From Casuarina equisetifolia (Eukaryota > Streptophyta > Magnoliopsida > Fagales > Casuarinaceae): 64,000 nucleotides of DNA. The notes under the pieces were generated by a model. That model saw only the letters and a program-made list of their open reading frames with translations, was not told where the DNA came from and ran no database searches. The stretch's first letter is position 1. Each line of letters starts with the position of its first letter. Position numbers and translations under genes: made by a program. The stretch lies in contig CM052356.1 in the NCBI GenBank assembly GCA_028551475.1, positions 25,943,884 through 26,007,883 of the forward strand. Direction: 5' to 3'. Positions 49,698 through 62,407 of this stretch are shown piece by piece.

Positions 49698-52600
49698 ATG
49701 GAAGATCCAAAGGTCCTCGCAGTTTCGGAGCTGGTCCAGCGTGGGCGTTCCTTAACCGCCACTTCCTCTCTTTACTTAGCTCCTCACAGCCGTCCGATTT
49801 CTCCCCAACCCCCCTCGTCAACCCAACAACCCAAACCCACACTCCCAAGTCCTAGCCCTGGAGTACTCAGTCCTCTTAACTACTCCGCCATCCTTATCGG
49901 AACCATAACCCTGCCGACCGCCAACTCCGCCTCCGCCTCCGCCTCCACTCCAGAACTTGTCCCCGGATGCCCGTATAGCACTTGCTTCCGCTTCTCCGAC
50001 GCCTCGACTACGATCTGTTGCGACATTCTCGACCTCGACGTGCGAATCATAGGGAAGAAAGTCCACGTTCTCGCTTGGAATTTCGTTCCCTTGAAGAAGC
50101 ATCGGGGCGGGTTCTTAGAGATCATCAAATGGGCGTTTCCAGAGTCTATCAGCCCAATCGCACGGCGTGCAGATTTAAATGCCGATTCTTTTCCACTGTT
50201 TTGTGGTTCTGAATCTACTTCTGAGGATTGTCTCAAGGCTAGGTACAGAGTCCATGGTGCAGTAGAGTCGGTAGGCCCTGTCACTGTAGTTCCATGCAGC
50301 AAGGGTCTCAATTCAAGTCATTCGGAGAAAGTTAGAGGCTTTTTGGTCCAATTTATGCTTTGTGAGTGTGAATTATGTACTTCGAAAGTTTCCAACATGG
50401 TTTTATATGACACCATCGTAGAACATGGTCAGGGCAGCAATATCCATTGTTATATTAAACCTATGTTCATATACTTTTGTGGTTCTACTTCGTGTTGGCA
50501 TCCTGTGATTACTAAACTTAATGGTAATGTTATTATGGTCTCCGGATTGAAGAAGAAGTTGGTATATATCGGAAAGGAAGAGTCTCGTTTGATGTATGTA
50601 ACCACGGAAAAATCTGCTTTGCATTTACCAAGACAGTCAAAGAAATGGGTACCGCATGAAAAGGGTATTATTGAGGGGAAGGGTGAATGTGGTTCATATA
50701 AGGGCGTAGTCAAAGGCGTGTACATGCAAGGGATGGTTGTCGAGCTGGATGATGAAGTGTGGCTTTTGTTAACTGATCATCAAGTTACTCCACCACATAG
50801 TCTTAGGGTTGGTGCACTGGTAAGTGAGAAAAAATCACTGATTTCCTGGCCTTAAATTTATCTTTGTTTGCAATATGTCAATTTTTGACTTGTCTTGATC
50901 TGTGGTACTTTTTTTTTTTCCCGGTTGTTTGCTTGTTTGTAGATATGCGTGAAAAATGTCCATTTTGTGAACCCAAAATTCTCTTGGAAGAAAATGCTTA
51001 TACTTGGGGCTTGCTTCAAGACCAGCATTATCGTGGAATCCTTCTCCCCAATGGAAACAGGGTATGGGTCGCTGTTAATGTTATTATCCCTTGTAATGCT
51101 TATTTTACAACCTGTCGAAACCAAACCAAACTTAATCATTTTTTTTAATTTTCTTTTTTCCGTGTTTTGGGCACTAAACCATGTCAAAAGGCAGTCTAAA
51201 TGATCTCATGACTATTGGGAATTATCATGAATCCATTTATCTTCCCTCATTTTGTACGCTGCAGGTGTCATGCAGTATTACACTCACAGAGTATGCTTGG
51301 GAAGTTTGTGGAGTCTCTAAAATATTCTGCCAGATTGTGGTATGAATAATTTAAAGCTTCTATTCCTTGTTTAGTTATCAGACTACGTTATTTCTATTAG
51401 GCTCTTGGGGTACATTTAATATTTACAATTGATTGATGGTAGTAGAATGGTTGCTTTTCAGGGTGTTACTTGTTATTTCATGTTTTAGGAAAAAGTTTGC
51501 AGGTATCACATCTACGAAGGAGATTTTGGGATCAAAACATGTAATTAACTAGCTCTCTAAGTTTATTGTTTTACTTTGAACCCTGCAGTTCTTTACGTAG
51601 TCATTGTTAAAATGGTTTTCCAACAAGCTAGGTTTGGTGTCTGCAAGGTGTTACCAGAAGGAAGGACTGGTTCAGGTGTTTGCTAATTTTCATTTGCCAA
51701 AGTCAGTGTTTCAATCTCGGGTAAATTGGTAACTATCTGTTGGATTCGTTAATACAACTTTTTTATGTAATTATTTTGTTCTTATCTTCCATATTTAATT
51801 TCTTTTACCAGCATGGAGTATTCATGGAACTATGTAAGCACGATCAGGGCGGGTGTGGCAGTGAGCTGTACTCCAATAACCTGAAATTGGTAAATAAGTG
51901 CCATGGATTTTGTGTAGAATACTTTTGCATTTGCTTGCTTCATCTTTCTCGAGTATGTGTATTGGATTGTAGAAGTTCTGATATTTTCACCATTCTTTTA
52001 GGTTATGCCCATATCAAGTTTTATCCATTATTGTGAGGCCACATGGACGAGAATGCTAAGATTGGAAAATGGCTGTGAAAAAACGAGTGTAAACAGCCAA
52101 TTTAGGCTTTTACCCTGTGAAGGCAGATTCTACAGTCAGTCAATAAGGAAAATACTTGGAAGTGAGAATATTGGAATTATTTTGCTCGGAAGTCTAAAGG
52201 TTAGTAGTTTAAGTTTACCTGAATTTATATGAGTTTTGCCAAAGCTGAAAGTAGTTACGACAAACAGGCAAGTAACAGGATGAATTTGTAATTGCAAAGT
52301 GCTTGGTATGTATATCCTGAGATTATTTGCAACTTAAAGGCCATCTTGTTAACTAGGGAAGAAGGGTGATATAATACTTTTGGGTGGTCAAATTGCTCTG
52401 AACCTTTGCATAGGTGCTATGTGACGATTCAAATTTCAGATATGGGTTTGGTTGGCATAAAATTTGTACAGCCTACTTTACCCTTTTGTGGGAGGATGAA
52501 GGCTCCTAGTTCCAATCAACTAAAACTTGATTATTTGTTACATTTAGTAGCGAACTCTGATACCAAAAGAAAAGTTCAATAATAAGATAACATATGTCTG

Positions 52601-55600
52601 GGAAATTTTCTGGTTACTTTTTTTTATTTTGCAACACTTAAATAGGTCACAATACTAGGAATTCAGAAGACAACAAGTTTTGCAAATACAATTAAGAGAA
52701 CTTTGAAGAACACAGATTATTCTTTTCCCCTTCTGCTAAACAGATCTTTTTCATTAGCATCCCTGAAATTTACTGTCAGTTTTCGTTCAACTACATCTGC
52801 TTCAAATCTTTTTGTAGTCCCTGACCTTCTTAGTATGAGCAAGATTCTCACATTTTCCTTCTCAGATCCTTTAGAATGGACTAGCAGAAACCCAACTTAT
52901 TCTCTCCTCAGGTTTGTCTCTTTATTTTTTTGGCAGAGCCTCACACGATTTTTTTTTTTTTTCTTCACAAAGTCTCTTGGTTGCTGCAGTGGATTCTGAT
53001 TAGATTCCAGCAGCGTTTCAGCCCTTTATTTTTTTCGGAATACAACCATTCATTTCTAGATCAAAAGCTAGTAGAGATTGACAATAGATGCAGCTTGTCC
53101 AGCGAATGAGATACTTTTTCATTGATATGATTTTGTATCCTTATCTAGATGAGATATCATCCCCTAAAGGCTTTATTTTCCTATTGACTAGGCTATGTCA
53201 GATGTGTACCACATTGTTTAGACCAACATTCTTAACTCTCATGTTTCTGGCAGTCTAGGAGCACTTTTGTTTCCAGAATGAATCTGCAACTTGTAAAGAC
53301 TTACTCTCTTGCTGGAAAAAGTCTAGCTTTTGGCCTGGAGTAAGTCCTATATTTCAACTACAAGTTGGGCATGTTTCTGTGCCTTTGAAACCCTTTTCAA
53401 TGCTCAATGCTGGAAGTTCTACGGTTGTTCTATTTGTTGGAACGTTGCTGACAACACTATGTGCTACACATTTTTTATTGTTTCTGACTGTTCATCAACT
53501 TGTCTGACCTTCTGATTGTTTACTCAAAAGTTTAAGATGAATTGGGTTATGAGCTACTGAAAAGCTAACCATCAGCTCAATAGTTTTTATTCAGATTTCT
53601 CCCTCTTCTGGAAGATTACAATTGGTTGATGCGACTGGCAGCATTGATGTCCTTGTACCAGACCTGCCATCAACATGGAATGTTAACAGCATATTTGAGG
53701 TCATTTGCAGTGATGACATAGGAGCCTACTCTTTATTCCCTTGACATGAGCTTTTAGATTGGAATAACAGATGATCTAAGTATGTCAGTTATAGTTTTTG
53801 GCCTCTCTAGTCACTTCGGCATATTTTTTCCACTTTTCAGGTCATTAGCTATAGTCTTGTTGTTGAAGGCTTACCAAATCTGGTAGATCATTTGGGATTG
53901 CCTGACAGTGAGTCATTCTCATGTAGAAGTATCTTTCAGTGCATGTCACCAGCAAGAGAGACAAACTTAGCGATTTTCATTTATTTTCATTTGAGGAATG
54001 TGAGCTGCAGAAATACTCCTCTTTATCACTGTATTGAGTCAAACGACGATTTCAAGAAACTTGAAGGTGGAACATTTCATCTAGTTTACATAACACACAA
54101 ATTTCCTGTGCCACTTAAGGTATGTTAACTACATTATTGCTGTGTTAGAATTACAATTAGTTTCTTTTGTGTTTTCAGTTGCGAAGCAAGAAAAGACAGA
54201 ACATAAAGTTTTAGGAGAATAGATCCTGGCTGTTTAAAGGTTGTCTCCATTACTTTCATCACTATTAACTAGCAGTTCTGTGTAATTTGACAGTGTCATG
54301 GTGATCCAGCTATATCAAACACATCAAGTGTATTTGTTGAAGCTTTAGTCTTGCCTTGGAATTTGTTTCTTGATTTCAATGGGTTAATGGATCCAGCAAA
54401 GTTTTCAGAACCCACAGAATATTGTGCTGGTGAATATTACGAGGAGTGTGTCTCTCTCAAGAGATGTAAAGTAAATCACGCATCAATTGGGGAATTGAGG
54501 TCAGGCATGATGGATAATTTTCGCCAGTCTGGTAGTGAAAATCCTTACTCTCGACCCTGTGAGGAATTGGGATTTTGCAGCTTGAGTTCTCACAAATTTT
54601 CTTGTATGGCAACTGTTAGAGGTATCAATGGTAATGAGCTCATTACTTCAGGTATCTTATACTGCACCAAAGCCAGTCTCAATACCGATGGTTGCAGACT
54701 GACTGGATATAAGGTACTGATGGAGATCAGGCCTGAGAATTTTTTCAATTATCAGGTATGTTAGGCTTCTTTTTTTTTTCTTTTTTCTTTTCATCAAATT
54801 AGTACTGCAGTTTGGGGATACTTATAAATGATGCAATTTTGATCATCCAGGTTGAGGTAATTTATGTTTGTTTGTATCTAAATTCCAGTTGTTGCAGATT
54901 GGTGGTTATTACATTACAAAGCATCATGGAGATAATGTTTTCTGTAATTTCAAGGATCCTGTTTATGCTAGCGGTGTCAAGGTTCTTATTGGTCCTGGAA
55001 CCCATTTTTGGAGTCTTTCATATTTCTCTGATGAGACTCTCTGCAATAGTAGTTCAGCACACTACCCTGTGATGTACAATACTTCTTTCAGAAACAATGA
55101 GGTTCTCTCTGAAGATCAACTTAAACTCCTTCAAGTGTCCACTGAAAACTCTGCCAAAGCTTATACGGATGTTCATCTTTGTCTCCCAATTAATGTAATT
55201 GGTCTCTTGGATGCCAATCTTGAGGAATTGAAAGGTTTGATCAAGCCAGTTGTGACAAACAAAGATACTGCTAACGCTTCACAGCCAATGGGATCTTCTG
55301 ATTCTAATTTCCCGTTTCGTGAGGGAAATTTATCCTCTCTGTCGGGGCATGTGGTTGCAGTTCATGTAATTGATGATAATTCCATTGGTGCACATTTGAG
55401 CTGTGAAAGCCATGGGGATGTTCTTGGGTCAAGATCCTTTCAAGGAACTATAAGCAGTTTTTGTATTCACATTTTGGTGGACCATCACTTTGTAAATTCC
55501 TATTTCACACTGTTTGTTCTTCCTTGGACATAAGTTTGAACTTATTGTGTGATGTCTCATTGGATTTATTAAATTAACTAGGTGAGGATTTTTGGTTCCG

Positions 55601-58600
55601 TGAACAAGCATGCTTTTCCCATTGGATTTGGACTTGGAACATACGTGACATTTCACCGAATTCTTGAATTAAGGTATTGCAATATTGATGATTAAATATT
55701 ATTGATTCTACTATCTCTTTTTACTTCTTTTATGCCTTTTATATTCTCCTTTAATTGTCTTCATTATTTTATATGTGAGTTCTCAGTAGTCAATAATCAT
55801 CTATATGGTGTCCGTAAAGAAGAAGTCAAAAAGGCATGCTTTTGTCAGTTGCTTTCAAGTCTGCTTAGTGTTTAATTATCCTTCATGATGAAATCATATA
55901 TTGCATATTGAATTGAGATTAATGGGACTAAAGAAAAAAATCAAGTATGGAAAAGTAGCATTGGAGGAATAGAAAAATGAATTGGGTCAGTGGCATGAGT
56001 AGAGGATTGTGTGAATAGTTATGAAATCCATGATACCTTAGATGGATTTTGGCTTCAAACATAGCCCTCAAATGTTGAAATACTCATTGGGAATAATTTA
56101 GTCACCATCCAAATTTGACACTAGGAATACTTTTTGCTTCAAAAGTATTGATTGCACACTTCTCAGCATACGTGATTGCTTTGTATGTTCTCTTTGCAGA
56201 CTTCGGAGTTGTGGCTCTAAGATCTTCCCCTTTTGCTTTCTTATTTCTGAGATCATTTATTAGACAGAGATGAGCTGCTCTCTAATGTAACTCGTCTAAA
56301 TTGCAAAATTAAAGCTGTGGCCACCAGCTCTAACCTATAAAATTATAGCAGTTCCATGTTTCCAATTTTGTAGTGGTGTATATACCATGGTTGAATTTTA
56401 TTCCTTGGCTTTCCAGGGGCAAAAATATGTTTATGTTGACGCCTGTAACATTTATTGCAATCAAGTCCATCCACATAGCCAGTGAACCCTACAGCGAGAG
56501 CTATTTTGATTTTAAGCTTACCTCAGATGCTCAAAATGATGCTTCTCCGGATTCTGTTTCTTCTGGTCTGTTTTCTGAATTATCTCATTGCTTGGATTGC
56601 AAGCCAATGAGGTTTCACGGCAGGGTAAGTTGCTTGATATCAATGTGTGCCTATGATTTTAATGTAGGTAGTGTCTCCTTTCCAAACATGCTCCTATTGG
56701 TTTTGGTTCCCAGATGTACGGGGTCTACTCATTTTTTTAATATTGGATATACCTGTTGGTTGTTACAGGTTGTTTCTGTCCGTGTACTGGTTTTGGAGAA
56801 GAAGAAGATCAGATGTGATCTGTTACAGTCAAAAGTTCCCGCAAGACCGCCCCACATTGACATCCCCCTTGCTTGTTTTGTGTTGGGTAAGTTTCAGTGG
56901 AGAGATTTTTCAAGATATATTTTTAGAGAGCTAAGGTTTAGTCCGTGAAAGCTGTGGCCACTTGACACCACTTCTAACAGGCAGGACAAAAACCTGTGTT
57001 GGGTTCTTGCAGCTTCTAGTTTAGGTGATATTCTGTGATATTAGGCGTTCACGTCAAGGCTTCTTCTCTTCACCAGCTTCATTACTCTGATCGTCGTTCT
57101 TTTCATTCTTTGTTTATATTTCAGATCCTGGGAACCTTGGTTAGGTGTAGATGATGTTGTGTTTACATCAGTCTGCCTAAGTATTAAATTGAAATTCGTT
57201 CCCTTTCCTTCCCCTTCCACATGCTCTAATTAGACTAGTAAAGCACTCTATATATTGTTAAAGCATCTCTAATCAAATCTTTTCTGGGGTTATCTCTTCT
57301 ATTTTAAGGAAAAGCAATATCTCTCAGTGAGCAATTCATCTTCATGTATGAAGTTTCACACTGTACCCAATTCTTTTGAAATTCTCTTATGGAATTTGGT
57401 TATCCTAACTTCTATCTAAGAGTTTCTTCTTTTTTGTGTAGCAGCAGTAATCTAGTTGTACTTTAATATGCATGATACCTATGAGTCGTGTATTATGTAT
57501 TATTCAAAAGATTGAAAGTGGAGCAGCATAACATTTTAGATTGTAGTGCTTACAATTGTGTCCAGGCAACATTGAGGAGCAATTTTTAATTTCTTCTGAC
57601 AAATAAATGAACAGAAATAACCAGTTCCTAACAAGTCATCATCTCCACTTCAACTTGAGCTCCCAGCTTTGAGAGGGACTTGTCTGCGTTGCTAGCATTG
57701 TCTTTGTGTTATTTTGAATCCTTCGTGGTATTTATCTTCGTTGTATATGCATTTCTCTTCATTTCTCCTTGCAGATGATGGGTCTTCCTCATGTTGCTGC
57801 TGGGCTAATGCTGACAGGGCCGCAACCTTGTTGAGGCTGCATGAAAAACTCCCAGAGAGAGTTCTTGAAAGCAGTGGCTGGACGCTGAAGTGGTCTGGTA
57901 TAGATGACAAAGCCTGCAGTAGCGCCACTTATTATCTGGACAGAGTTTTCAAAAACCATGATATAATTACAGTAAAGAACCATGGATCGATGTTTGATTC
58001 TTCTTTTCAAGAAGTTGCCCTTTCCTACAGTCCAGATAATGCACTCAGCATCACCGATGAGAACCTCCTTAAGTTCATAACCTTCAATGCTTCCTTTGGC
58101 ACGTTTTGGGTGGGTTTAGCTGCAATTTGGAAGTGTTTACACAATAAACAGCTGTTATCTCCCTGCAGATAGATGGCTTCGCGATTTCTAAGATATTCAA
58201 TTTTACACTTCCTAGTCAGTCACCTATTGCAGAATGCTTACATAAGATGTTAAAAGGTCACATGAATGCCCACACAGAAAATTGAAATCTACTCTTTGGA
58301 AGAGTTGTGGGAATGATATCCTAACAAACTTGACATGCATGCACCAGATAAAAGCAATTGATTTTGCTTGCCACATGTGGATTCTCTTTATGCAAATTGG
58401 CTTTGCGATTTTTACTTTTAGCATGTGATGATAACTCTAGATTCATAACTTTTGCTTTGGTAACTTAAGATTAATCTTGTTCTTATTGTACTTGCTTTTC
58501 TTATGTAGTCTGAGTTGATCATCCTCTTCTCTGTGCGCATTCCTTGATCAGGCCCCTTAAATATACTAGCTTGACTTTCCACTATCTTGTACTCCTCACA

Positions 58601-58819
58601 TTTTGAATTATTTGACTCAGTAAGGTACTTCTTTCATCTTGGCAGACAATTGTTGCTGGAACGACAGAATCAAGTACTTTTTCACAATCGATGAAAGAAC
58701 ATCTTAAAGAAATGGAGATGCTTGTGCCTGGCATGCAAAATATATGGGCTACGGAAGTTTCTTACCCAAACTCACTTACTGAAGGCAAGAATATGATACA
58801 AGAACTGCTTCGCGAGTAA
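49698..58819 (+). CDS. CTC1: CST complex subunit CTC1 (conserved telomere maintenance component 1)
   Basis: Sixteen exons: 49698-50819, 50943-51061, 51265-51339, 51462-51540, 51658-51720, 51812-51889, 52002-52199, 53595-53699, 53841-54119, 54294-54755, 54898-55491, 55582-55673, 56417-56624, 56769-56886, 57775-58109 and 58646-58819. Total 4101 nt or 1366 residues, all in phase. CTC1 with STN1 and TEN1 caps telomeres and helps lagging-strand fill-in by recruiting DNA polymerase alpha. The protein starts MEDPKVLAVSELVQRGRSL. The central part has FVESLKYSARLW and SGRLQLVDATGSIDVLVPDL (an OB-fold strand pair). Later come SSFCIHILVDHHFVRIFGSV and GTYVTFHRILELR. The C-terminal exon has Cys-rich DGSSSCCCWANADRAATL. 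An in-frame ATG at 49530 would add 56 residues. Nothing looks broken. Confidence 0.92.
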
Positions 58820-59940
58820 TTGTTTCCAGTATTAAAGAATGAGATATGGAATGATATGGATTGTATATTTTATCCTCTACTTCTTATGGGTAGTTTCCTC
58901 TTTTCTACATGGTGTACTCCCGAGTGGCCTGTGACCTTCAATCTGTTATCTCCAGGCCAACTTAGAAGATACCCGACTGTCTGCTTTATGTTTTTGAATT
59001 TTTTGTACTACATTAGCTTATATAAATAGCTTGTAATTTGTTTACTGATCAATAAAATGTACAGTTTGCGTTGTTATATGTGCATACCCAGCGACTTCGT
59101 CTAGATATGGAGGCTTGATAAATGATTTGTCATTATATTAGAACGCATTACCCCTTTTCCTGAAATACCATTTCTCTTGCGTCTATTTTTTGACCTGAGC
59201 TCTGCTCGGGGAGTGTAAGCTGCGACACACCTGGATTTCACATGAACAGAGAATGCATTCTGCTTCTTTTGTTACCCCCTTTCTACTTCTTTCTCGCTGC
59301 ACAGGACTACTGCTTGCTTTTGTTCTAGAGGTTTATCAATTCTTGTTGTCCCTGCTTTCTTTTACATGAGAAAGATTTGGCTCGTCATTGATAAACTATT
59401 TTGTTGCAAGTAGTTTCCACTCCAAAAACGAGGATTTGTGGCACTAAAAGATGGAATATTATATCACTTCAAATTTTTAGCAGAGGGTTTTTGATTCACT
59501 TTTGTAGAAAATTATTAAAGTATAACCTTTGTGAATTGCCTCGGCAATAATTTGTATGTTTGATTCCTTTATTTTTACTTTGTGCAGAATCTTCCCTCTT
59601 GGATGGAATGCCATGTTCATGGGTTTTTACATTTCCATTTTGATTCGGCGAGAAGCGCGGGTTTCATAAACAGGTCTGATCACCGTTTCAAAAGACGTAC
59701 AGATGAAAGAGATATTGGCGCATGGTACCGAACTTAATCCAAGCGCAGTCACACGTCAGGTCTAACCGTAATCATAGGATGTGACCTCTCAAGCCCTTTC
59801 ATTACATAAAAATGGTTTAATTATGTACATACAAATGAAAGCAGCAACAACTTGCGCTAACAATAAGAACCCTAATGGTTCTCTTGAAATTCTATTTCTG
59901 AATTGTATTCTTTGTGCAACCACTGATCGCCAACGTCAAT
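58820..59940. other. CTC1 3' region and intergenic DNA
   Basis: Contains the probable CTC1 3' UTR, with AATAAA at about 59050, then AT-rich DNA without a recognised gene. It separates CTC1 from the convergent thioredoxin-like gene. Confidence 0.5.
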
Positions 59941-60790
59941 CTAGCTATTATTTTTCTGCGGACGCTTCATTTTTAGAAGATGAGAGAGACCTGCTATTAC
60001 ATGTAGCCGACTATTAGGAATTCCTGTCTTTGATAGCGCCCTCCCCTTTTGGTCAAGCAGCACAAAGCAAGGAACATATGCAATATCGTAATGAAGAAGC
60101 TGCATTGACAACGAATAAGCATCAGCTAGAGCTTTGAACTAAATAATCCATACAACAGGGACAATGCAGAAAGCCAAACATGTAAAGCCACCATCCTGCG
60201 TATTATCCCATCAAAAGAAGTGAAGCTTAAGGAAATAATAACGCTACAAAATAAATGGAGTCGAGCAATAAACACATCATGTAATTTTCATATGTATAAA
60301 GTCAAACCAACAAAGTCCTAGTTTGTTCTGCGCATGTTTAATTACATCCAAACATAGGCACGAAAAGTACCTCAGGTAGCCATTTCTCGTTTTCTGCATC
60401 AGCCATTACAATGCTGAGCCAATCTGAGTTTCGACCCTCCACTTCTGAAACAAAATTAACTAAAGAATTGCACAGCTGGCATTTTGGTGAGTAGAACTCA
60501 ACCACTGTAGCCTTCCCAGCGGCCAAAGCTGAAGCAAACGCTCTATGCTCTGCCTCTCCTTGCACCTCAGGAGTCAATACCTCCTTTTTTGAATTCAAAT
60601 TAATACTCTGGTTGGTTCCAGGACCCAGTTGGAAAGACTTGAAAGTATTGAGGGCAACAGTTCCAAGACTTTGCAAGGATCTGAATATCCAAGGGCCCTC
60701 AAAACTGCAGACATTAGGTCTTTTAGGGTTCTGTTGGATGTCCCATGGCCATTTCAGGCAAAACAATGGCGCTTTGGAAGATGGATTCAT
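59941..60790 (-). CDS. Thioredoxin-like fold protein, probably plastid targeted
   Basis: Two coding exons, 60371-60790 and 59941-60099 (579 nt, 192 residues, phase 0). The second coding exon starts [19 protein letters not shown] after an ATGCAG acceptor and ends [10 protein letters not shown]. The first 65 or so residues are Ser/Asn/Lys-rich and low in acidic residues, as in a transit peptide. The thioredoxin core follows: [17 protein letters not shown], with the redox pair Cys104-Gln-Leu-Cys107 in place of CGPC, and the cis-Pro region AYVPCF. The first ATG after the acceptor at 60839-60840 is at 60790; a non-coding leader exon upstream is likely. A specific plastid redox partner is not evident. 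It is divergent from ferrochelatase. Confidence 0.8.
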
Positions 60791-60838
60791 TTTCTTAAAT
60801 TTACCTTTCCTGAATTGTGGAACCTCAAGGTCCTTCAC

Positions 60839-61870
60839 CTGTTATCCCATGTATACAAACGGCAAAATGCAAAATACATTTTTCCGTATGGCCATTTCAT
60901 GAGAGGCAATGGTCTGCACGGAACAGGTAAAAAATAAGTAAAAGATATAAAAACTGCAGTTTAAGAGTATTATTAGAAATAGCAACATCTTTCCCAAGCA
61001 ACGTCATCCTACAACTTTATGTCTTACAATAAGAGGAGGTGATTTAACTCAGTTGCGTAGTTCTAGTTAATTTTGAGCCATAATAGCCAAAAAGACATGA
61101 CTAAAGGTGGTCACCATAAAATTGATTAAACGAAACACACGGAAGTTTTAGATGTCATGTTCCCTGCTTCTCAGACCTTAATGAACTTCTAGGAAAATGT
61201 TATGTTCGAAATCCATTGGTTCCAAGTAAATTCGAAAACCAAAGTGCATCACTTTCGTGATGTAATGTTATCAATTTAGCTGCTTTCAATTTGAAGGAAA
61301 CCATGCTGAAGTGGCTCCCTCCAATCGTGATCAGTAGCTCTTTCTAGGCACCATGCAAAAGGTGGATTGTTATGGATTGAGCAACAAACCCCCGTGTCTG
61401 ACTGAGTGCCTGATAGCTAATTAAGAAGTCAAAACGATTGCTTTTGGGCTCCAAGAACATTTAGTAGTTGAAGAAGAAAAAAAGTGTGGTAATGTAACCA
61501 GAGTATTGTATCATGAAACAACAATGAGTCTCAAGGATCTTCCTCCGGTAAGTTCCTTTGGGCTCCAAGCGGCAGACAGATCACCACCAATGGGGCGCCC
61601 TCTGTTGACTCGGTAATGGAGCCCGCCTCAACCAAACCGACTCTTCTTCTTGAAAGTTTGGTCAGGGTCAGAGGTAACAAAAACCAACAACACAACGTCA
61701 ATACCAGATCCTACGAACAAACACGAGCACAGACGCCCACAATCAAGGAGAAGTTACTCAATTACCTGCTTGACCACTAATCTCTGCAAACTTTTAACCT
61801 ACAATACGAGAAGAGAGGCGCCTCGTACAAGTGATACAGATTTGAATGGCGGAGGCCGAAGGCACTGATT
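60839..61870 (-). other. Leader intron and probable 5' leader exon of the Trx-like gene
   Basis: No coding frame of note. A likely non-coding first exon lies near 61770-61870 (minus strand, with a GTCAAGCAG/GTAATT donor at about 61763-61766), followed by an intron of about 0.9 kb to the acceptor at 60839. I cannot define its 5' end. Confidence 0.4.
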
Positions 61871-61945
61871 TATAGTGGTTCTGGGAAACCCTAGAAACCT
61901 GCGAGGGCCGAATGAAACGGACAAGCCAGAGCTGGGAAACGGTTC

Positions 61946-62016
61946 GGCCCATGGAGGAACTCTGGGTACGAGTGGGCTCTGGTATGGACCTGTTTCCCAA
62001 GAGCCCACGTGGCCCA
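61946..62016. promoter_or_regulatory. Divergent promoter with four site II motifs
   Basis: Four TGGGCY/RGCCCA motifs lie at 61946-61951, 61973-61978, 62002-62007 and 62011-62016, between the Trx-like leader (minus) and the ferrochelatase start (plus, 62408). Such clusters are strong in plant housekeeping promoters and can act in both directions. The pairing of two plastid genes here is suggestive. Confidence 0.55.
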
Positions 62017-62407
62017 CCTTCTGTATGGTGGAGAGAGGAATCATGAGCATTAATGGGGCGGGAGAGAGAAGGAAACGCAACGTAGTAGGTACAACTTTTC
62101 AATGAAAGGACGGAAGCTTCGGGCCACCGGCTCCTAAGTCATAGCGTGCATAGGGTGAGCTTGGAGACACGTCGCTGTAGGGAAAGTCGGTCGGGGGCTT
62201 TTGATGATTCTTTCGTTCAGCTTGACTTTTTCAATTCACATTTGGTGTTTTTAGTGTTTCAACGAACCCCGGAGAAAAGTCTTCCCAAATTATAGAGATA
62301 TCAGTTCCCATTTCTTTGTAGCTTGTCATTTGCTAAAAGATTCGCAAGGTTTCGAGTTTGAGGGGCTTTTGTTATTGAGGAAAGTATCTGTTGCGGTTTT
62401 CGACGCC

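Noticed and set aside
49880..50311. 143-codon minus-strand frame inside CTC1 exon 1
   Set aside because: Shadow of the GC-richer CTC1 exon; the plus-strand frame is the conserved one.
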